In this document: positions 1 to 5,307 of the stretch, piece by piece
Numbering within the stretch: the stretch's first letter is position 1
How the letters are laid out: every line of letters starts with the position of its first letter
Origin: Thermococcus sp.
GTDB lineage: Archaea > Methanobacteriota_B > Thermococci > Thermococcales > Thermococcaceae
DNA length: 6,551 nucleotides
Direction of reading: 5' to 3'
Assembly: GCA_021160985.1 (NCBI GenBank)
Contig: JAGHBN010000027.1
Location: forward strand, 1-6,551
Program-made: the position numbers and the translations under genes
Notes under the pieces: generated by a model
What the model was told of the DNA's origin: nothing
The model's database searches: none
The model's input: the letters and a program-made list of their open reading frames with translations, nothing else

Positions 1-56
1 GGCATCAAAAACCCACAGGTAGAGTAGCAATCAAAGAGTGCACGAAATTTCTCCAT
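1..56 (-). CDS. possible partial small ORF running off the left edge
   Basis: A minus-strand frame begins with ATG at 56-54 and reads MEKFRALFDCYSTCGFLM to the window edge. The same frame is open upstream to a TAA at 197-195 inside the end of rpiA, about 64 codons in all, with an alternative TTG start at 119-117. No good Shine-Dalgarno site precedes the ATG. I do not recognise the product. The frame crosses two perfect palindromes and the T-tract after rpiA, so it may be part of a dispersed repeat and not a real gene. The C-terminus lies outside the window, so length and domain content cannot be judged. Confidence 0.22.
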   Translation of the reverse strand, partial: MEKFRALFDCYSTCGFLM

Positions 57-86
57 GCTCTTTTTTACAGGGGAACACTCCTTGAT

Positions 87-110
87 GAAACTTTTCGAAA
101 GAAAAGTTTC
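87..110. repeat. perfect palindrome, 10-bp arms, 4-nt loop
   Basis: GAAACTTTTC at 87-96 is the exact reverse complement of GAAAAGTTTC at 101-110, separated by GAAA. As plus-strand RNA this would be a 10-bp stem closed by C-GAAA-G, a GNRA-type tetraloop. Outside it, CTTGA (81-85) can pair with TCAAG (116-120), extending the structure across an asymmetric internal loop. It lies downstream of rpiA. Its role is unknown: 3'-end structure, protein-binding palindrome or dispersed repeat are all possible. Confidence 0.75.
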
Positions 111-116
111 CTTGGT

Positions 117-139
117 CAAGCTTTGCCTAGCAAAGCTTG
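117..139. repeat. perfect palindrome, 9-bp arms, 5-nt loop
   Basis: CAAGCTTTG at 117-125 is the exact reverse complement of CAAAGCTTG at 131-139, with a CCTAG loop. It sits 6 nt from the 87-110 palindrome. Its left arm overlaps the TCAAG that could extend that first stem, so the two extended folds compete. Two perfect stems this close together are unlikely by chance in non-coding DNA. Confidence 0.75.
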
Positions 140-162
140 TTCGCCAGCCCTTCTCAAAGGTT

Positions 163-178
163 GCAGAAAAGAAAAACT
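163..178 (-). terminator. T-rich terminator after rpiA
   Basis: Directly after the rpiA stop codon the minus strand reads TTTTTCTTTTCT (176-165). Oligo-T runs right after stop codons are the usual signal for archaeal intrinsic termination and for FttA-assisted 3'-end formation. The position fits the end of the membrane-protein/rpiA unit. The palindromes further downstream could reinforce it. Confidence 0.55.
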
Positions 179-862
179 TCAGCGCTCCATCCTCTTAACG
201 CCGTCTTTCGTGCCGACGAGGACTATGTCGGCGATATCTGCGAAGATGCCGTTTTCAACGACTCCAGGGATGTTGTTGAGCTCTATCTCGAGGTCAAGGG
301 GGTCCTCTATGTGGTGGAACCTGGCATCGAGGATGAAGTTGCCGTTGTCGGTAACGACTGGGCCGTCCTTCTTTTCGGCCATCCTGAGCTCTGCAGTTGC
401 ATTGAAGACCTCTATCTCCTCCGCTATGGCGCGCCAGGCCGCAGGAATAACCTCGATGGGGACGGGCATCTTCTGGCCGAGCCTCTCGACGAGCTTGCTC
501 TCGTCAACGAGGACGAGGAAAGTCCCAGCGCGGTACTCGATTATCTTCTCCATGGTCAGAGCTGCACCGCGGCCCTTTATGAGGTTGAGGTGGGGGTCAA
601 CTTCATCCGCACCGTCAACGGCTATGTCTATGGCATCCACTTCATCGAGGCCGACGACAGGGATTCCGTTCTCGAGGGCCAAAAGCCTCGCCTGATATGA
701 TGTCGGAACGCCGTAGACGTCCTCCAGCTCCTCCTCCATTATGAGCTTGCCGAGGTACTCAATGAAGTATGCGGTGGTTGATCCCGTACCCAGGCCGACC
801 ACCATGTCGTCCTCAATGAACTCCAAAGCCTTTTTTGCAACCGCCTTCTTGAGTTCCTCCAT
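179..862 (-). CDS. rpiA: ribose-5-phosphate isomerase A
   Basis: This cytosolic enzyme interconverts ribose 5-phosphate and ribulose 5-phosphate. In Thermococcales, which lack a classical oxidative pentose phosphate pathway, it supplies ribose phosphate for nucleotide synthesis from ribulose 5-phosphate. The 227-residue product matches the family's usual length. Visible signatures are the phosphate-binding GTGST (25-29), DGADE (83-87) and KGRGAALT (96-103). D83, D86, K96 and E105 align with the catalytic and active-site Asp81, Asp84, Lys94 and Glu103 of E. coli RpiA, so the enzyme should be active. The ATG start is supported by GGGGTGAT ending 3 nt upstream. The gene begins 4 nt after the stop of the small membrane protein gene and its SD covers that stop, so the two are almost certainly co-transcribed. 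A T-tract follows the stop codon. Confidence 0.97.
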   Translation of the reverse strand: MEELKKAVAKKALEFIEDDMVVGLGTGSTTAYFIEYLGKLIMEEELEDVYGVPTSYQARLLALENGIPVVGLDEVDAIDIAVDGADEVDPHLNLIKGRGAALTMEKIIEYRAGTFLVLVDESKLVERLGQKMPVPIEVIPAAWRAIAEEIEVFNATAELRMAEKKDGPVVTDNGNFILDARFHHIEDPLDLEIELNNIPGVVENGIFADIADIVLVGTKDGVKRMER

Positions 863-865
863 GAA

Positions 866-873
866 ATCACCCC
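866..873 (-). promoter_or_regulatory. Shine-Dalgarno site of rpiA
   Basis: The minus strand reads GGGGTGAT here, a near-perfect complement to the archaeal 16S rRNA tail, 3 nt before the rpiA ATG. It contains the TGA stop of the upstream gene, so translation of the two genes is probably coupled. Confidence 0.85.
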
Positions 874-1235
874 GTGAAGTTTACAACACGGTTGACGCTT
901 GTATTCCCGCTCTGCATCATCTTGCAGAGGAGGCTCTGGTTGGAATAGCAGACGGGCTGGAAGTTCGTCAAGAGCGAGTAGGAGAGCATGGTGAAGTACA
1001 GCCAGAAAAGGGCCCAGCCCCAGAAGCCCTTCTTGAGTATTGCCCTCTCGTCGGGCACGTCGGGCGGAAGCTCCTTAACTACCGCCATAACGAACTTGTC
1101 TATGAACACGTACATCAGAAGGCCGACTATCCATCCTCCTTCGAACTTCGTAGCTAGTGCACCGCTTATGATACCAGTTATCAGTCCCCATGCGTAAACC
1201 GTGAGTGAGAACTTGTGCTCGATGGCCAGCTTCAC
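867..1235 (-). CDS. small three-helix membrane protein, possibly archaeal EMC6-like
   Basis: The predicted product has 122 residues and three hydrophobic segments at about 11-29, 34-53 and 71-92. The short basic N-terminus and the charged 54-70 loop suggest both face the cytoplasm, which puts the roughly 30-residue C-terminal tail outside the cell. Size and three-helix layout resemble the archaeal EMC6-like family, relatives of a subunit of the eukaryotic ER membrane protein insertase complex. This assignment rests on general similarity and is tentative. The tail is odd: it has two cysteines (C96, C104) and three N-X-S/T sequons (N99, N111, N119). The frame is open to a GTG at 1244, but I chose the GTG at 1235 because AGGTGA lies 5 nt before it and the promoter spacing then gives a short leader. 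It is the first gene of a two-gene unit with rpiA; a functional link between them is not evident. Confidence 0.85.
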   Translation of the reverse strand: MKLAIEHKFSLTVYAWGLITGIISGALATKFEGGWIVGLLMYVFIDKFVMAVVKELPPDVPDERAILKKGFWGWALFWLYFTMLSYSLLTNFQPVCYSNQSLLCKMMQSGNTSVNRVVNFTG

Positions 1236-1240
1236 TTCTT

Positions 1241-1246
1241 TCACCT
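1241..1246 (-). promoter_or_regulatory. Shine-Dalgarno site deciding the GTG 1235 start
   Basis: AGGTGA on the minus strand lies 5 nt before the GTG at 1235-1233. The alternative GTG at 1244 lies inside this SD and has no SD of its own, so the protein is probably three residues shorter than the longest open frame. Confidence 0.75.
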
Positions 1247-1268
1247 ATCGGTAGGTCTTAAAAGGTGC

Positions 1269-1282
1269 TTTAAAAACTTTCG
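1269..1282 (-). promoter_or_regulatory. BRE/TATA promoter for the membrane protein-rpiA unit
   Basis: The minus strand reads CGAAAG (1282-1277) followed by TTTTTAAA (1276-1269), a classic archaeal TFB-recognition element plus TATA box. Transcription would be expected to start about 25 nt downstream, near 1247, giving a leader of about 12 nt that includes the SD at 1246-1241. It sits in the 60-nt gap after the PLP-fold gene, so the last two genes of the cluster can be transcribed independently. Confidence 0.75.
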
Positions 1283-1295
1283 GAGATTCAGCGCA

Positions 1296-2630
1296 TCACT
1301 TTTCAAGGCTCTCCAGCAGGGCAAGCCCCCTTCTCGTGAGCTTGTAGTAGACCCTCCTGCCCCTGTGCTTTGCCTCCTCAATGAGGCCCATGCTTTCGAG
1401 CTCGCGGAGGTGCTGGTAGACAGCCTGATATTTTACGGGCTTTTCAAGGGCTTCCCATATCTCATATCCATACATTGTCTTATCCCGCAGCATCCTCAGG
1501 ATTTCCAGCTTCGTCCCACCTATAGCGAACTTTTCGCGGCTCTCCGAGTAGTGCCCCTTGAGACCGGAGCTCGTTATCACAACGGCTATTCTGTCGTCCT
1601 TCTCGAAGTAACCTTCCTCCACCAGCTCAAGGAGGGCCGGAACGACTACAGAGGAGGCGTACTCCGCAAATATTCCCTCCTTTGCAAGGAGTTTCTGCCC
1701 GAGGTCGAGCTCGTCCTCCCCCACCAGAACCGCAGTCCCATCGCTCTTTGAAACTGCCTCCACAGCCAGCTCCTTCATGAGGGGGCTTTTGACGTATAGG
1801 GCGAGTGCCTTGGTGACCTCAACCTTCGGCTCCACACCAAGAACCTCACTCGCTATCGGGGAACACTTCTCAGCCTGAACCGCTATCAGCTTCGGGAGCT
1901 CATCAAGAAGGCCGATTTTTCTCAGCTCCGCAAACCCCTTGTAGATGCTGTAGATGTTGCTGCCGCTTCCCGTCGGCACTATAACGTGTGTCGGCCTCAG
2001 CTCCTCCCAGAGCTCGAAAGCTATCGTTTTCTGGCCCTCCAGGCCAATCATGTTGCTCTCGGGAGTTATGTTGTAGAGGCCCTTCCCCTCGGCGAGCCCT
2101 TCCGCGTAGTCTATTCCCTCGTCAACCGTCTGACCGTAGCGTATAACCTTGGCCCCAAGGGCCACTATCTGGGCGAGCTTGCCGCTCTCTATGAGTTTCG
2201 GAACCACTGCGTACGCCTCTCTGCCCGCCCTGGAAGCGTATGCCGCCAATGACGCCGCCCCGTTTCCGTTGCTCGCTATCACAAACCCGTTTTCAACGTA
2301 CGGGAGAGCATAGGACACCGCCACCGTGGCAAGCCGGTCTCTGAAGGAGCCCGTGGGATTACGGGTTTCATCCTTGAGGTAAACGTTCAGGCCCAGCTCC
2401 TCGCCGAGTTTTGATTTTATAAGGGGCGTGCCGCCTTCGTAGAGGGTTACCCTTTCCCTCACCTGCGGCAGAAGCTCGGAATACCTCCAGACCCCGGGCC
2501 TTCTCCCAGCCCATTTCGATGCATCAATCCCCTCGTAGTCGTAGGTTATCTCGAGTCTCTGGCCGCAAGAACAGATGGGGGGAATGAGGGAAGAATACCC
2601 CATCCCGCACGAAGGACAGCGGACTTCCAT
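1296..2630 (-). CDS. threonine synthase-like PLP-fold protein fused to a PadR-type winged helix; catalytic Lys replaced
   Basis: The predicted product has 444 residues. Domains in order: an N-terminal zinc ribbon with C5, C8, C20 and C22, as in archaeal threonine synthases; a fold-type II PLP-enzyme core at about 60-360; and a PadR-like winged helix at about 372-444, with YGYEIWEAL, a recognition-helix region near YQAVYQHLRELESMGLI, and a basic wing before YYKLTRRG. Core motifs resembling threonine synthase are NPTGSF (91-96), SNGNGAAS (120-127), the phosphate loop TGSGSN (220-225) and SSGLKG (354-359). The lysine that should form the Schiff base in SFKDR is Arg97, encoded by AGA. Normal PLP catalysis is therefore unlikely. 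I infer a ligand-sensing regulator or an enzyme with a non-standard mechanism. ATG 2630 is preferred because GAAGTGAT ends 4 nt before it; GTG 2639 and ATG 2636 are in-frame alternatives. The gene is tightly coupled to aCPSF1. Confidence 0.88.
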   Translation of the reverse strand: MEVRCPSCGMGYSSLIPPICSCGQRLEITYDYEGIDASKWAGRRPGVWRYSELLPQVRERVTLYEGGTPLIKSKLGEELGLNVYLKDETRNPTGSFRDRLATVAVSYALPYVENGFVIASNGNGAASLAAYASRAGREAYAVVPKLIESGKLAQIVALGAKVIRYGQTVDEGIDYAEGLAEGKGLYNITPESNMIGLEGQKTIAFELWEELRPTHVIVPTGSGSNIYSIYKGFAELRKIGLLDELPKLIAVQAEKCSPIASEVLGVEPKVEVTKALALYVKSPLMKELAVEAVSKSDGTAVLVGEDELDLGQKLLAKEGIFAEYASSVVVPALLELVEEGYFEKDDRIAVVITSSGLKGHYSESREKFAIGGTKLEILRMLRDKTMYGYEIWEALEKPVKYQAVYQHLRELESMGLIEEAKHRGRRVYYKLTRRGLALLESLEK

Positions 2631-2634
2631 GCCC

Positions 2635-2642
2635 ATCACTTC
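2635..2642 (-). promoter_or_regulatory. SD over the aCPSF1 stop, for the PLP-fold/HTH gene
   Basis: GAAGTGAT on the minus strand differs from the consensus by one base and is followed after 4 nt by ATG 2630. It contains the TGA stop of aCPSF1 (2638-2636). The same arrangement of SD on the upstream stop occurs at the aCPSF1 and rpiA starts, which is why 2630 is preferred over GTG 2639. Confidence 0.55.
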
Positions 2643-4582
2643 AGCCTTATTGCGTCGAGGTTGTTGGGGGCGCGCGTTGAAAGGCTGAACTTCTTGTGAA
2701 TGCTCGTGCTGAGGTCAAGGCACTTGTGGGCCTCGCCGTGAACCGTTATCACCCTCTCAGGCCTTGGCCTGAGCCTCGCGATGTAGCTTATCAGCTCCCT
2801 CCTGTCCGCGTGACCTGAGAAGCCGTCTATCGTGTAGACCTCCATGTTCACGGGGACGACTTCCGTCCTGCCGTCTTCCCCGACGAGAGGTATCTCGCGC
2901 AGTCCCCGCTGAATCTGCCTTCCGAGGGTTCCCTCAGCCTGGTAGCTGACGAATATTATGCTGTTCTTCGGGTCTGGGGCGAGCTGCTTGAAGTACTCGA
3001 CACTCGGCCCGCCGACGAGCATACCCGAAGTCGCTATGATTATCGCAGGTTCACCGCTGTCGATGATATCCTGCCTCTCTCTGCTGTTGGCAACGCTCTT
3101 GAATATCGGGTTGAGGAACGGGTTGTAGCCCTCGTGGAATATCTGCTCGCGCAGGTGCCTGCTGAGGTACTCCGGATAGGCAGTGTGGATTGCCGTTGCC
3201 TCCCAGATCATTCCGTCGAGGTAAATCGGCACCTCTATGCCGCCAACGCGGGCGTACTCCTCGAGCACCATCATTATCTCCTGGGCCCTACCGACTGCCA
3301 TCGCGGGGATGAGCACCTTTCCGCCGCGCCTGATGGTCTGGTGGATGACCTCTATGAGCCTCTTCTCCGCCTCCTCCCTCGGCATCTGGTAGTCGTTGCT
3401 TCCCCCGTATGTGGACTCCATAACGAGGGTCTCGAGGCGCGGGAACCTGCTCACAGCCGGCTCAAAGAGCCTGGTTGGAATGAACTTGAAGTCTCCGGTT
3501 ATCGCTATGTTGTGGAGGCCGTTGCCTATGTGGAGGTGGACTATCGATGAGCCGAGGATGTGGCCAGCGTTGTGGAGGGTCAAGCGCATGTCGGGTGATA
3601 TATCCCTGACCTCGCCGTAGTCGAGCGTTATTGTGTGCTTTATGACCTCCTTGATGTCCTTCGGGCGGTAGAGAGGCTCGACGCCGTTCATCTTCTGGAT
3701 TTCAATGAAGTCCTGCTGGAGGAGGACCATCAGGTCCCTGGTCGGTGGCGTCGTGTAGATTGGACCGTCGAAGAGGTTGTAGCGGAAGAGGTAGGGCAGC
3801 ATGCCGCTGTGGTCGAGGTGCGCGTGGGTGATTATTATGGCGTCCAGAAGCCCCTCATTGAGCACGTAGCGGAACTCGGGTGCGTCGAAGTGCGGGAAAG
3901 CCTTCTTGGGGTCGCGAAGGGCAGCTATGTTGACGCCGAAGTCAACCAGGACGTAGCTCTCGTTTGTCTGGACGAGAAGGGCGCTTCTACCAACCTCACG
4001 GAAGCCGCCAAGTCCGGTTATGCGTATCCACTCACTCTTGACTTCCGGCTTGCGGTAGATGTTCCTGCCGACCTGTCTGAGGAACTTCCTCCTGTCCTTG
4101 CTCTCGACCTGGAGTATCTGCCTTATCGAGTAGATGGTCTGGCTCTGGAGAGGGGGGGTCCTTATGACCTTGGGCGCCCAGCGGACTTTCTGGGTTATAA
4201 GACGGAGCGTCTCACCGTTTTTCCCTATCACGAGGCCCGGCTTCTTGGCCTCTATGAGAACCTCCCCGACGGAGGGGTCAAAGCTTATGTTCGTTATTTC
4301 AGCTTCTTTCGGAACCAGCTCCTTAATCATTTCCTCCGCATGCTCGGGAGGAATGAGAACATCCGGGTCTGGACGGACGCTTATCCTCTTCTTGAGAACC
4401 TTGGCGAGGTTTTTTATGAGGTCTCCGTCTTCCATTATTGCCTCCGGGTTCTTGACATAGATTACGAGTTCCGGCCCCTCAAACTCCACATCGGTTATCC
4501 TAGCTGATGGGGGGACCATCTGGGATATGACTTCCCTGATCTCCCTGAGAATCTCGTCGACAGAGCTTTCACGCCTTATCAA
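2636..4582 (-). CDS. fttA: aCPSF1/FttA, KH-domain beta-CASP ribonuclease and transcription termination factor
   Basis: This archaeal homologue of CPSF73 cleaves nascent RNA, and FttA was shown in Thermococcus kodakarensis to terminate transcription and form mRNA 3' ends. With a TTG start the product has 648 residues, the family length. Order: KH-type RNA-binding domains over about 1-150, with VIGKNG at 118-123; a metallo-beta-lactamase core with HAHLDH (253-258), NAGHILGS (338-345) and TGDF (362-365); and a beta-CASP insertion with ESTYGG (389-394) and PAMAVGRAQE (426-435). GFSGHAD (587-593) and VHGE (614-617, His615) complete the two-zinc active site. All catalytic motifs are intact. The frame is open to ATG 4642, but that start would overlap psmB by 50 nt. 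TTG 4582 has GAGGTGGT 4 nt upstream and gives an N-terminus resembling known orthologues. The gap to psmB is 10 nt, so the two are an operon. Confidence 0.96.
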   Translation of the reverse strand: MIRRESSVDEILREIREVISQMVPPSARITDVEFEGPELVIYVKNPEAIMEDGDLIKNLAKVLKKRISVRPDPDVLIPPEHAEEMIKELVPKEAEITNISFDPSVGEVLIEAKKPGLVIGKNGETLRLITQKVRWAPKVIRTPPLQSQTIYSIRQILQVESKDRRKFLRQVGRNIYRKPEVKSEWIRITGLGGFREVGRSALLVQTNESYVLVDFGVNIAALRDPKKAFPHFDAPEFRYVLNEGLLDAIIITHAHLDHSGMLPYLFRYNLFDGPIYTTPPTRDLMVLLQQDFIEIQKMNGVEPLYRPKDIKEVIKHTITLDYGEVRDISPDMRLTLHNAGHILGSSIVHLHIGNGLHNIAITGDFKFIPTRLFEPAVSRFPRLETLVMESTYGGSNDYQMPREEAEKRLIEVIHQTIRRGGKVLIPAMAVGRAQEIMMVLEEYARVGGIEVPIYLDGMIWEATAIHTAYPEYLSRHLREQIFHEGYNPFLNPIFKSVANSRERQDIIDSGEPAIIIATSGMLVGGPSVEYFKQLAPDPKNSIIFVSYQAEGTLGRQIQRGLREIPLVGEDGRTEVVPVNMEVYTIDGFSGHADRRELISYIARLRPRPERVITVHGEAHKCLDLSTSIHKKFSLSTRAPNNLDAIRLK

Positions 4583-4586
4583 TTCC

Positions 4587-4594
4587 ACCACCTC
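4587..4594 (-). promoter_or_regulatory. Shine-Dalgarno site deciding the TTG start of aCPSF1
   Basis: GAGGTGGT on the minus strand starts within the psmB stop codon and lies 4 nt before TTG 4582-4580. No comparable site precedes the ATG at 4642, which lies inside the psmB coding sequence. Confidence 0.8.
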
Positions 4595-5204
4595 ACTCAA
4601 GAAGCGCTTCAAGTTCCTCCTTTGAGTACTCCTTGTAGCCATCCTTAGTTACCGAAACCAGGAGAACACCGCCACCCGTAAAGACGTCCCTTCTTGTGGC
4701 GGCCTTCATTGCGGTTAGGGCAAGCCTTATGCCTTCCTCCAGGGACATTCCTTCTTTAAAGCCCTCCTCAAGTATCGAGAATGCAAATTCCATTCCCGAT
4801 CCGGCGGCGGTGAACTTATCTTCCGTAATTCCACCGGCCATGTCTATGGAGTAGAGGGCGGGCTTTGAATCGTAACCCGCTACCAGGAACCACCCAAAGT
4901 ACGGCATAAAGCGGTTTCCATGAAGGATGTTAGAAGTCAGGGTTGCGAGAGCCTTAACACTCATCTCCCTACCTGCCCTTGCCCTGTACAGCTTTGCCTC
5001 AGCCCGTAGAAGCCTGACAAGGCTGAGGATATCGCCGACGCTACCAGCCCCTGCAAGGGCCAGGTGGTCGTCTATCTGGAAAATCTTCGTAACACTATCT
5101 GAGAGCACCATGTTTTCAAGGGACGCCCTCATGTCCGCAGCCAAGACTACGCCGCCCCTACATACAATGCCGACCGTAGTCGTTCCCTTTAGTTTCTCAG
5201 CCAA
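4593..5204 (-). CDS. psmB: 20S proteasome beta subunit
   Basis: This is the catalytic subunit of the archaeal 20S core particle, which assembles with alpha rings and degrades proteins unfolded by PAN. The 203-residue precursor has a very short propeptide (MAEKLKG), cleaved before Thr8, the N-terminal nucleophile. In mature numbering, Thr1, Asp17, Lys33, Ser129 and Asp166 are present. Position 169, usually Ser in the SG(D)G segment, is Thr, and the following Asp is Gly (FTGGG), a mild departure from the common RDxxSGDG pattern. Thermococcales normally carry two beta genes; this looks like the one adjacent to aCPSF1, and the second would lie elsewhere. The start is TTG, supported by GGGGTGTT 4 nt upstream and by the expected propeptide. 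It is the first gene of the unit with aCPSF1 and the PLP-fold/HTH gene. Confidence 0.97.
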   Translation of the reverse strand: MAEKLKGTTTVGIVCRGGVVLAADMRASLENMVLSDSVTKIFQIDDHLALAGAGSVGDILSLVRLLRAEAKLYRARAGREMSVKALATLTSNILHGNRFMPYFGWFLVAGYDSKPALYSIDMAGGITEDKFTAAGSGMEFAFSILEEGFKEGMSLEEGIRLALTAMKAATRRDVFTGGGVLLVSVTKDGYKEYSKEELEALLE

Positions 5205-5252
5205 TTACAACACCCCTGCTGGTATGTGTTTAGAACAGAAGAACCACTGCAT
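5205..5252 (-). CDS. possible 15-codon leader ORF before psmB
   Basis: ATG 5252-5250 opens MQWFFCSKHIPAGVL and ends at TAA 5207-5205, directly abutting the TTG start of psmB and in the same frame. AAAGGTGGGA lies just upstream of the ATG and could act as an SD. However, the start predicted from the TATA box falls at about 5252, so the SD may be untranscribed and any translation leaderless. It may simply be a chance frame in a 48-nt leader. Confidence 0.25.
   Translation of the reverse strand: MQWFFCSKHIPAGVL
5209..5216 (-). promoter_or_regulatory. Shine-Dalgarno site of psmB
   Basis: GGGGTGTT on the minus strand lies 4 nt before TTG 5204-5202. It supports a TTG start for the proteasome subunit; the in-frame TAA at 5207-5205 excludes any longer protein. 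Confidence 0.75.
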
Positions 5253-5262
5253 TCCCACCTTT

Positions 5263-5281
5263 GCAGGGAATAGTATTTAAA
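5263..5281 (+). promoter_or_regulatory. promoter of the divergent two-domain gene
   Basis: TATTTAAA (5274-5281) preceded by a purine-rich GGGAATAG could serve as TATA and BRE for the plus strand. A start about 25 nt further, near 5302, would leave a leader of about 10 nt before ATG 5312. The BRE is less canonical than the one on the opposite strand. Confidence 0.5.
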
Positions 5282-5288
5282 GGTTTCG
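5274..5288 (-). promoter_or_regulatory. BRE/TATA promoter for the psmB operon
   Basis: The minus strand reads CGAAACC (5288-5282) and then TTTAAATA (5281-5274), a good archaeal BRE plus TATA. A start about 25 nt downstream, near 5252, would give psmB a leader of about 48 nt. The TATA element is shared with the divergent promoter on the plus strand. Confidence 0.65.
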
Positions 5289-5301
5289 TCCAATAAGAGC
5301 C

Positions 5302-5307
5302 AGGTGA
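5302..5307 (+). promoter_or_regulatory. Shine-Dalgarno site of the divergent gene
   Basis: AGGTGA lies 4 nt before ATG 5312, matching the spacing at the other starts in the window. Confidence 0.75.

Noticed and set aside
81..139. CRISPR array or tRNA-like element at the paired palindromes
   Set aside because: There is no direct repeat with regular spacers, and no acceptor/anticodon/T-loop pattern; the two stems have different sequences.
123..700. Two overlapping plus-strand frames opposite rpiA
   Set aside because: They are antisense to a clear rpiA gene, have no SD, and have a composition typical of complementary-strand shadows.
1236..1244. GTG at 1244 as the start of the small membrane protein
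   Set aside because: This GTG is part of the AGGTGA that serves GTG 1235, and a start there would leave almost no leader after the predicted TSS.
1296..2639. Plain annotation as threonine synthase (thrC)
   Set aside because: The Schiff-base lysine is Arg and a winged-helix domain is fused at the C-terminus, so catalytic function cannot be assumed from fold similarity.
3635..4507. Long plus-strand frame of 290 codons opposite aCPSF1
   Set aside because: It lies wholly antisense to a gene with intact catalytic motifs, has no SD or promoter, and shows no recognisable domain; it is a by-product of the high-GC codon pattern.
4583..4642. ATG at 4642 as the start of aCPSF1 (668 residues)
   Set aside because: It would overlap psmB by 50 nt, lacks an SD, and adds about 20 residues not expected for the family. 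TTG 4582 has GAGGTGGT at 4 nt and gives 648 residues.
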